Shown here: positions 57,142 through 64,000 of the stretch, piece after piece
Layout: each line of letters begins with the position of its first letter
Numbering within the stretch: position 1 is the first letter of the stretch
NCBI GenBank assembly: GCA_030248225.1
Contig: JASANE010012004.1
Span: 52,548 to 116,547 of the forward strand
Direction: 5' to 3'
Origin: Trileptium ribeirensis
Taxonomy: Eukaryota > Nematoda > Enoplea > Enoplida > Thoracostomopsidae
Length of the DNA: 64,000 bases
The notes under the pieces: model-generated
Database searches by the model: none
What the model was told of the DNA's origin: nothing
Seen by the model: only the letters and a program-made list of their open reading frames with translations
Position numbers and translations under genes: made by a program

Positions 57142-58104
57142 CTAAGTTATATATCTGAATTTAACTGCTCTTTCGAACACGTTAATGGTTCGGACAATAT
57201 TATTGCCGACGCTCTTTCTCGATCAGTATCGGCAGTTTCAACTGAACTAACTGAAAACCTCGCAGCTGAACAAAAGGCTGACAAAGAACTAACAGAATTT
57301 TTCAAGAAAACCAGCTTACCATTAACAAAAATTTATATCGGACAATCAGAAGTCATCTGTGACAATTCCACAGATTTACCACGTCCGTACATACCGAAAA
57401 AATTACGCTATCAATTGTTTAAAGAATTTCACTCTCTATCACATCCCGGCCCAAAAACAACTAAAAAACTAATTTCGGCCAAGTATATCTGGCCGGGTAT
57501 GAACAAGGAAATCACAAACTGGACAAAATGTTGTCTAGAATGTCAAAAGGCCAAAATAGGAAGGCATAGAAAAGCAGAAATTGATAATATACCCACATCG
57601 GGCCGATTTCATACAGTCCATATAGATTTGGTAGGTCCTCTACCAACATCAAACGACTGTAGATACCTAGTAACTATGATAGATCGCTTCACGCGATGGA
57701 CTGAAGTTGCACCAGTCAAAGATATGTCGACTCAAACAGTCGCAGATGCATTTTTACAATATTGGATAAGCCGTTATGGGATCCCCCGAACACTAATCTC
57801 AGATAGTGGAACACAATTCGAATCCGTGTTGTGGGACGAACTTATGCATCGCTTAAATATCAAGCGAAGAAGAACAACCGCCTATCACCCACAATGTAAC
57901 GGAGCTATAGAAAGGTTTCACCGCACTCTTAAAACGGCACTCAGAGCTAAATGTCAAAAAAATAGCTGGTACGACCACCTTCCGCTAACATTACTAGGTT
58001 TAAGGACTGGAATCAATAACGAAGGCTTGTCTCCAGCACAATTACTTATGGAGACAACATTGAGCTCCCATCAACTATATTTACGGAAAATACACCGGAA
58101 GTAA
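57142..58104 (+). CDS. Gypsy pol: integrase zinc finger and catalytic core
   Basis: Same frame as RT. Zinc-binding HHCC block: FHSLSHPGPKTTKKLI then WPGMNKEITNWTKCCLECQK. Catalytic triad: D in HIDLVGPLP (57625), D in ISDSGTQF (57802), E in NGAIERFHRTLK (57910), all intact. LLGLRTGINNEGLSPAQLL follows. A frameshift near 58055 cuts the core from its C-terminus, which continues in another frame, and this frame ends at 58104. Confidence 0.93.
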   Translation, partial: LSYISEFNCSFEHVNGSDNIIADALSRSVSAVSTELTENLAAEQKADKELTEFFKKTSLPLTKIYIGQSEVICDNSTDLPRPYIPKKLRYQLFKEFHSLSHPGPKTTKKLISAKYIWPGMNKEITNWTKCCLECQKAKIGRHRKAEIDNIPTSGRFHTVHIDLVGPLPTSNDCRYLVTMIDRFTRWTEVAPVKDMSTQTVADAFLQYWISRYGIPRTLISDSGTQFESVLWDELMHRLNIKRRRTTAYHPQCNGAIERFHRTLKTALRAKCQKNSWYDHLPLTLLGLRTGINNEGLSPAQLLMETTLSSHQLYLRKIHRK

Positions 58105-58835
58105 TAGAACCAACATCTTTATACGTCCGGCAACTTTTTGATAAAACATCAAATCTTTCAGCACCAGTTAGAAATATTTCAACAAAAACTTATATCCCAA
58201 AATCACTTAGTAATTGTAAACACGTTTTTATTCAAAATCCTAGCCCAAAATCAACATTTTGCGAAAGATACCTAGGTCCATTCAAAGTTATTTCACGATC
58301 CGAAAAAGTTATAAGAATTCAAAACAACGATTAAGAACAAACAATATCAATCGATCGTGTCAAACCAGCTTTTTATTTTCCAGAAACAACAGAAGAAGAA
58401 ACTACAATCAGAAAGGAAAATATTGCAAAAAATGATATTCAAAGTTTCTGTGGCAACAAAATAGGCGATGTAATCTTAGCACAAAGCTGCCGCTATCCGC
58501 CATGGCCTGCAAAAATTATCGATCCAAAAGCTCTTGAAAAATTCAAAAATATGTCAAACGGCATTCCAGTTGTCTTTTTCGGAACAAACAACTATTTCTG
58601 GGCAAATAATAGAGACACTTCAATTTTCACTAATAATAAAGAAACTAACAATAAGGGACTTAAAAATGCATTAAAGCTGGCTGAAAATTATTTACAATCA
58701 CAAAATACAAATAGCATTACTGCAAAACGAAGTAAGGAAAATTGCAAAAAAGTTAAGTTTGGCGAAATCCAAACAAAGTATTACCAAATTGGAAGTAGAG
58801 CTCCGCTTTTTTACGTGGGGGGTAATATGAGATGA
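58056..58835 (+). CDS. Gypsy integrase C-terminus: GPY/F module fused to a PWWP domain
   Basis: One frame, broken only by TAA at 58332. First the Ty3/Gypsy integrase tail: CKHVFIQNPSPKSTF then ERYLGPFKVISRSEKVIRI (the GPY/F module) and, after the stop, ISIDRVKPA. About 40 codons later a PWWP domain starts at GDVILAQSCRYPPWPAKIID (58464) and continues with VVFFGTNNYFW and NKGLKNALKLAE to about 58695. PWWP domains bind H3K36-methylated nucleosomes. The cage tryptophan of PPWP and the FFGT phenylalanine are kept. A basic tail follows and then the 3' LTR. Position matches the chromodomain of chromoviruses. Confidence 0.87.
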
Positions 58836-58945
58836 TCCCTGAGCTCTATCGGTAGCAAAATAAAAAAACAATGATTTTTTAAGCAATGTATCGCTCGGTA
58901 AGCGACAAAGAAAAAGTGTTCGTTTTCTCGAAATTTTTGTCCTTC
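58816..58945 (+). repeat. 3' LTR (left part, then MITE)
   Basis: Starts at the G-run GTGGGGGGTAA just after the pol/PWWP reading frame and matches the 5' LTR up to GTCCTTC. The MITE at 58990 interrupts or borders it: TATTCTGTT follows the MITE and a similar string occurs near 52440 in the left copy. Confidence 0.75.
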
Positions 58946-58989
58946 TTTTTTTACGATAGATGTTCCTGAGGACGAACGTTTGGGCAATA

Positions 58990-59363
58990 GTTTTTCTTCT
59001 GCTAATTCTGTCGTTAGAAAGTGTAGTTGCCTTTTACATATTTTTACGACTAGATGACATCCACAGAATGCTTGAATACTTTCTTATTGGGATCACCTTT
59101 TAAACGGATGCTATCATATGCTGCATTACAATAGTCGCCACGCGCACTGGCAGGTGTACGATTGTGTGTCACTAACAATTACGAGGGGGATTACCTGATC
59201 TTATGGGGATTTTGCCATATATTCAAACAATGTAACAGCAACAGTTTGATTTTGCTAACTATGTAAAATAAAAGCTATATTTGTACTAATAATAGCTATA
59301 ACATAATAAAAATATGTAAAAGGCAACTACACTTTCTAACGACAGAATTAGCAGAAGAAAAAC
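58990..59363. mobile_element. MITE with perfect 60-bp inverted repeats, TA target site
   Basis: The sequence at 58986-59045 is the exact reverse complement of 59308-59367, starting GTTTTTCTTCTGCTAATTCT inside a TA dinucleotide on each side (58988-58989, 59364-59365). TA duplication and long inverted repeats suggest a Tc1/mariner-related MITE, although the TA is partly inside the symmetric region and could be coincidence. 374 bases. The interior is AT-rich with no ORF. It lies at the 3' LTR of the Gypsy element. Perfect repeats suggest it is young. Confidence 0.82.
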
Positions 59364-59656
59364 TATTCTGTTTTTATGTTTAAGCCATTGTCGATATAAC
59401 TTTGAATAAAACTATATAATTTTACTAAATACAGTCCAATATTGTTTGCCATCCTTCGGTTAATCCAATAATAGCGCACGTCGTCGGTCGTTTCAAAATT
59501 ATTTATATGGTCCTTCGACAACGATAGCTGTGACATTATCCTCTCGATTGGCAGATTCTTTGTGGTCTCTCTATAGTGTTTATAGCAAACACCAGGACAA
59601 TACCTGTAAGTGATTATACAATATTTCGACAAATATTGCTGTTTGTTTGTTAACAA
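59363..59656 (-). CDS. Unrecognised ORF with candidate splice acceptor
   Basis: 97 codons on the minus strand ending at a stop that coincides with the right end of the MITE. A good acceptor (ATCACTTACAG) lies just before YCPGVCYKHYRETTKNL, so the real exon may start there. Protein-like composition with KNLPIERIMSQLSLSKDHIN and DDVRYYWINRRMANNIGLYL, predicted largely helical. I recognise no family. It may be an exon of a host gene or part of an element; it sits between the Gypsy 3' end and the BEL element. Confidence 0.35.
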   Translation of the reverse strand: MLTNKQQYLSKYCIITYRYCPGVCYKHYRETTKNLPIERIMSQLSLSKDHINNFETTDDVRYYWINRRMANNIGLYLVKLYSFIQSYIDNGLNIKTE

Positions 59657-59873
59657 CCAGGCTTTGGTTGTGACTTACTTTGCGATTTTAACTTTTAACG
59701 CTAAACTGCACGCCGAGGACAAGCAAAGAGATTTGCAACGCCTGGCTACAACATTTTAAGAATGCTGATAAAGTGCCTCGTTCTTCCGTAAATACGATTC
59801 CTCGACAATAAAATGTTGGGTTTAATTGATTTGTTTATTTTGCACAAAACACTGCTGCGGTTAATATAGTGAA

Positions 59874-60362
59874 ATGATGTATGCAGAAGTTTTATCGAAA
59901 ATCCATCAACGAAATTCTATTGGAATAAACGCTAGAAAAACGATGCAAACTGCCAATGCAATATTAGCATCACATATTCACATTAACGTCGAATCCTTAC
60001 AAAATAAAGATATTAAGCTAACCGATTATCGCCACCTCTTGCAAACACTTGACTTTGATATTTCTCTGAGTATTGTTGATGAAAAGAAAGGTACAGAAGA
60101 TGCACATGGAGCAGCTGAATATGACGATGATTTGTTGAGCTTTATTTCTATTATTTCAGCTAAAATGAATAAGGCAAATATGGAACATACACAGAATGAT
60201 GATGATCAAATAAATAGGAGTCAAAACTCGTTTTGTGGTAAAAAGAGTGCGCTAGTCAGACTCCCTAAGCATCATATTGATAAGTTTGAAGGTGGTCCAC
60301 TGAAATGGTCTGAAATTTGGGACAGTTGTGATAACAATATATACAAGAATGATAAAACTTGA
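59874..60362 (+). pseudogene. BEL/Pao gag, N-terminal part with start of DUF1759
   Basis: 162 codons from an ATG. Ends in RLPKHHIDKFEGGPLKWSEI then WDSCDNNIYKNDK, which matches the LPKlxLPkFxGdpxxWxxFwdxF opening of DUF1759 in BEL/Pao gag. The frame is broken by one missing base at about 60357, and the domain continues in the next frame. Confidence 0.82.
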
Positions 60363-60754
60363 CAGATATAGATAAATTTAAATATTTGAAAGGATTTCTA
60401 GTCGGAGATACCCTCAGAGTAATTTCGGGTCATACACTCAATGCAGCCAACTATGAGTCTGCTGTGGATGCTCTCAAACAACCTTTTGATAACAAACAGC
60501 TTGCAATTTTTTGTCATCCTGGGGCAATTCTCACTTTACCAGTAGCTAACCATGATGTTCAGCAACTCCAGCAAATATATGATGACTGCGAAAACACATC
60601 AGGAGTCTCGTGTCACTTTGTCAAGCTGAAGAAACCTTTGCGCAGGTCTTCACACCTATTATCCATTTCAAACTACCTGTTTACGTCAATATGGAACTTC
60701 ATCGTCGCGACGGTTCAAACCTGTGGGAGTTGTCAAACTTGCGAGCGTGACTGA
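60359..60754 (+). pseudogene. BEL/Pao gag, remainder of DUF1759
   Basis: Continues gag: TDIDKFKYLKGFLVGDTLRV, ISGHTLNAANYESAVDALKQ, FDNKQLAIFCHPGAIL. These are the conserved K-x-x-Y-L, G-x-A-x-x-x-I-x-G and NYxxAxxxLxxrFGn-x-Q blocks. Similarity stops near 60620. Read from TTG because the frame has no ATG at the junction. Confidence 0.82.
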
Positions 60755-60899
60755 AAAGAAATCCGTATTCTGGAGTACAGTAATAGCAGTTTTGGGAGAC
60801 AGCCATCGGAGAGATCAGCAGAGTCATCGGATTCCAGTTTCTAAAATATATACTTCTGTTATTCTTTCGCTACTTCTGTTATTTTAGTAACCGGCACTC

Positions 60900-61010
60900 C
60901 GTAAAATCATGTCCGAAGTCACGTCATTGTGTTTACTGCCTGAAGTTGGGACATTATAGAAGCCTTCGATTTAACAAATTTGGTCAGAGTGATACCAGAG
61001 AATCACAGGA
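60900..61010 (+). pseudogene. BEL/Pao CCHC zinc knuckle, degenerate
   Basis: SCPKSRHCVYCLKLGHYRSL carries Cys-x2-Cys-x4-His but the last cysteine is gone. This is the gag knuckle region that normally precedes the protease. Confidence 0.6.
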
Positions 61011-61109
61011 TACATCGTTTAACATCACCGAAACGAGCGTCAACGAAGATCAATGCTCATCAACCGCAGATCAAGGTTCAAGCCGTCGAACAGTTCGCTC
61101 TCTCAAGAG

Positions 61110-61623
61110 AGTGCGCGGCGATACCTGCAGTGTTTCTGCGACACTACTGGAAAAGCGTATGCTTCCGTCGTCTATCTTGTTGTTGAAACCCAAACCGAGA
61201 CTACATCAATCATATTTGCCAAATCACTAGTTGGCTCACCAAAAAACTATCCATACCTTGGATGTAGTTGATGGCAATGGTTGCTGTAATACGCATACTT
61301 ACATTCGTCGAGACAGAGCTAAAAATTTCGATTCACGAGAACCATTTTGGTCAGACTCTCAATGTGTGTGGTATTGGCTTTCTGAACAGAATTTAGAGAC
61401 CAAAGATCGAATAGTCGAAATTAAGTTTTATAAAAATGTCGAATTTCGCTATGTTTCAACTCATGTAAATCCTCCGGACTATTCAGCAAGAGGTTGCACG
61501 TTTAAAAAAATTAGCGAGAATGATTTATGGTGCAACGGTCCGGAATGGTTAACGAAGCCTAAATGTGAGTGGTCAAAAAGCACAACTACTACCGCAGATG
61601 AAATTGTTGAAGTTAATAAATAA
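61110..61623 (+). pseudogene. BEL/Pao RNase H region after RT deletion
   Basis: QCFCDTTGKAYASVVYLVVE and IIFAKSLVGSPK match the FsDAS-x-x-AYaavvYlr and AKsrVAPlK blocks of BEL RNase H, followed in a shifted frame by FWSDSQCVWYWL, FRYVSTHVNPPDYSARGC and LWCNGPEWL. The distance from the knuckle to here is about 150 bases instead of more than 2 kb, so protease and RT are deleted. Confidence 0.8.
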
Positions 61624-62009
61624 TCATGTGGTTCTAATAGTAGTAGAAGGAAAAAATTGAAGTTGAAGAAGCTTTGCTGTAGGCACAGAATGTTTCTTCA
61701 TTCAAGTGCTTGCTTAGAATTACGGCTTGGATACGCAGATTTATTTTTAATAGCCGAAATATTACACACCGTACTGGATGTCTGTCTGTAACAAAACTAA
61801 GCGAATCATAATATTTCTGCGAAAAGCACGTTCAGAAGAAATATTTTAAGCCTGTTATTAATAATTTAGAACACAACAAACGCGACCAAATTGGAATTCA
61901 ACTTGATCTATTGATTGATACGAATGGAATAATCGGATGTGGTGGTAGATTAGTAAATACAGATTTGTCCTGCGACACTGTTCATCTTAAACTGACGCCA
62001 AAAATGGTT

Positions 62010-62660
62010 CATTTACTAGACTAGTAATTCATGACTGTCACCGTCGACTAAAGTACGTTGGAGTGGCTCACACACTCGCTCAACTACGAACAAAGTATTG
62101 TATCGTATATGGACGGTCACAAGTAAAATATTGTATCATCAATAATTGTCAACGCTGCAAAATTAGTTATGGTGGACATTATCGATATGCTCGATCGCCT
62201 CCTTTACCAAAATGCCGCATCAATAGACAGCGCCCGGTCAGTTGTGTTGGTATCGATTACATGGGACCGCTGTACTTGAAACCAGACAAGTCAAGCCAAG
62301 CTTAAAAGGCATGGATATGTCTTTTCACCTGCTCGGTACTTCGCGCGATTCATCTGTAAGTAGTAGAGTCAATGTCTACTAATGATTTTTTGATGGAATT
62401 TCGTCGATTTATTGCAATTCATGACAAGTCTGATATAGTAATCAGTGACAATGTTAAAAACTTTTGTACACCTGATAAACTCACGGCGAAACTTTGGCGA
62501 GAAACTCAAGTAAGTGATCAAATTCAAAATTTCGCATCTTTAACGGGAATTCAATGACACTTCATCACTGAATTAGCCCCATGGTTGGGTGGCTTCTACG
62601 AACGCATAGTCGGCGTTGTAAAGAAGTCGCTCAAGTTGTCCTTTAGATCGTCGTTGCATG
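62010..62660 (+). pseudogene. BEL/Pao integrase (zinc finger and core)
   Basis: Zinc-binding residues in HDCH and, after TLAQLRTKYCIVYGRSQV, CQRCK. The core has VGIDYMGPLY (first Asp), VISDNVKNF (second Asp) and, after a TGA, LAPWLGGFYERIVGVVKKSL (Glu). All three catalytic residues are present, but stops at about 62305 and 62556 break the frame. Confidence 0.85.
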
Positions 62661-62839
62661 AATTTGTCGGAACAACACACAATTGTCGTTGAAGTTGTTG
62701 CAATTGTATACAGTCGTCCACTTCTAGTGGTGGAATCTACTCACGAGCTAAAGACAATAATGCCCGCTCTCTGTAGAGGAGGTAACCGACTTGGGGTTCA
62801 GTCATTCAATTTTTAGGACGATGATTTCACACCGAAACC

Positions 62840-63250
62840 TACTACCAGTGACGCTCTTATCAAGAATTGGCGTCGAATGCAAACGATGGTTGATGCGTTT
62901 TGGAACATTTATTGCCGATAATATATCATTAGCCTACGAAGCTAACAAATTAAATTCAACAATAGGAATGGCATTAGTGATAAGCCTGAAATAGGTGCAG
63001 TAGTATTAATCAAAGGCGCTAATCTTAAAAGATGTCATTGGAGATTAGGGCGTATTGTATGTTTTCAAAGTAGTAAGGATGGTTGCGTTAGCACTGTTGT
63101 CGTGCAATTAGCTAATAAAAAACAAATAATAATGGCAATATCTTATTTGTTCCCGGTTGAGTATGGTAGTTGTAATGGTGACAAGTTGGATGACACTAGT
63201 GATAATAGTGTTTCAAAAACACTTCGGAACACTCAATTCAGCCGTTAAAT
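62840..63250 (+). pseudogene. BEL/Pao DUF5641 C-terminal domain
   Basis: In two frames: CKRWLMRFGTFIADN (family WrrWxxEYL), then GAVVLIKGANLKRCHWRLGR (family GdxVLixxxnxxrxxWplGrv), GCVSTVVVQLA and a PVEYG end. This domain closes BEL/Pao integrases. A basic tail KIGGRSKRIAGEIARR follows near 63260. Confidence 0.75.
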
Positions 63251-63369
63251 AACAATGACAACGTTAAAATTGGTGGTCGCTCTAAACGTATAGCAGGTGA
63301 AATCGCTAGACGAAATATTGCACAGTGCATGAAATATGAAGACGAATGTGGTCAACTCAATTAGTGATG

Positions 63370-64000
63370 TCTTATATTTTATGGCGTTACTTCTGATTTT
63401 TTTATAACATTTTAGTTGCAAGAAGGATGTCGTCAAACATTATTATTCCGACATAAAGCACAAAATCTCTCTATGCGAAAAGAAATTTCGCAAAATTCCT
63501 TTCGCTAAATGTGACGGGTTAGCACCCATTCGAAATCGAGAATCGTCCGAAAATTACGAAAGACAATATCCAACAAAATTATGAAAGCCAATATCCAACA
63601 TATTCGAAATGACATATCTAATAAAAAACTGAATGCTCTCCAAACTGATTAAAATCTTCCTTCAATCCAATTTAAAATCCATCAATAATAATCGACAAAA
63701 ACTCTTCATCACTCTCTTCTATCTATACCGTCTCCCACACCATTACAAAGATCGCGAAAAATCGTTATGCAAATCGTCCAAGATAGCTATCACTTCTTAA
63801 ACATACAAAGTGACACTATGGGGTTTTACAACGACTTCGATTTGTGGATGCGCATGTCAATTCTATTAACATAGCATTATATCATGTGATTATGATTCAA
63901 ATGGGAATGTTCACTTTGGACAACGCAATGTGTTCAAACGACCATTTGAAAAACTTCCCACCGGAAATTCTCGGTTGGTTGCCACGGGCTGGATTCATCA
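63370..64000. other. Unassigned right end
   Basis: Sequence after the BEL DUF5641 region. AATATCCAACA repeats near 63568-63605. It could include the BEL 3' LTR, but no matching copy was found near 59.4-59.87 kb. Confidence 0.3.

Larger units (their letters stand above)
52221..58945 (+). mobile_element. Ty3/Gypsy-type LTR retrotransposon with IMPACT, 2A and PWWP modules
   Basis: Diverged LTR starts at about 52221 and 58816 share ATGATCCCT(A/G)A, CTATCGGTA(T/G)CAAAA, ATGATTTTT and TTCTCGAAATcTTtGTCCTTC. Between them, left to right: receptor tyrosine phosphatase fragment, 2A motif, IMPACT domain, second 2A-like motif, gag, two CCHC-like boxes, protease, RT, RNase H, integrase, GPY/F and PWWP. 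All are on the plus strand. The order PR-RT-RH-IN places it in Ty3/Gypsy. Breaks seen: stops at 53967, 56797, 57139 and 58332, frameshifts in gag and between integrase core and tail, a 38-bp duplication, and a substituted protease triad. The copy is inactive as read. The right LTR runs into the MITE at 58990, so exact ends are unresolved. Confidence 0.9.
59874..63360 (+). mobile_element. Decayed BEL/Pao LTR retrotransposon lacking its reverse transcriptase
   Basis: Plus-strand blocks in BEL/Pao order: DUF1759 gag, CCHC-like box, end of RNase H, integrase zinc finger and core, and DUF5641. Protease and the RT core are missing between about 61.0 and 61.13 kb. Many stops and shifts. LTRs were not located by eye. 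Confidence 0.85.

Overview
This window is nuclear DNA of an invertebrate animal. It has a spliced gene with small exons and long introns, GT-AG splice sites, low GC, and a dense mix of decayed transposons from both major classes. The clade cannot be fixed from the sequence alone.

Host gene. The one confident host gene is an ezrin/radixin/moesin (ERM) protein on the minus strand, from the start codon at 38333 down to 15403. Thirteen exons were found. Their phases agree at every junction and they sum to 1374 bases (458 codons). They encode the whole FERM domain and much of the alpha-helical coiled coil. The conserved actin-binding C-terminus was not found between 1 and 15402, so the last exons probably lie beyond the left edge. 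The introns hold MITEs, tandem-array repeats, a piggyBac relic and a LINE fragment.

Left part (1-15 kb). Mostly unrecognised AT-rich sequence. It contains an intact 325-codon Merlin/IS1595-type (ISXO2-like) transposase at 7479-8456, a hAT-type MITE with a perfect 8-base target duplication at 5138-5475, and the first copy of a repeat with an internal four-unit array.

Middle right (36-52 kb). LINE reverse transcriptase pieces in both orientations, a second copy of a MITE with 5-base duplications, a cluster of tRNA-like promoter boxes, two related LTR-like repeats, and a satellite of about 353 bases between them.

Right part (52-63.4 kb). This is the most striking region: a decayed Ty3/Gypsy-type LTR retrotransposon (about 52.2-58.95 kb) with a composite architecture. 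Between diverged LTRs it carries a receptor tyrosine phosphatase fragment (transmembrane segment plus the start of the catalytic domain), a canonical 2A ribosome-skipping motif, an IMPACT/UPF0029 domain, a second 2A-like motif, gag, protease, RT, RNase H and integrase. The integrase C-terminus continues in one frame into a PWWP domain, a nucleosome reader. The element thus appears to have collected three cellular domains, two with obvious potential roles: IMPACT in translation control and PWWP in targeting integration to chromatin. A MITE with perfect 60-base inverted repeats sits at its 3' LTR. A BEL/Pao element with its reverse transcriptase deleted follows at 59.9-63.4 kb.
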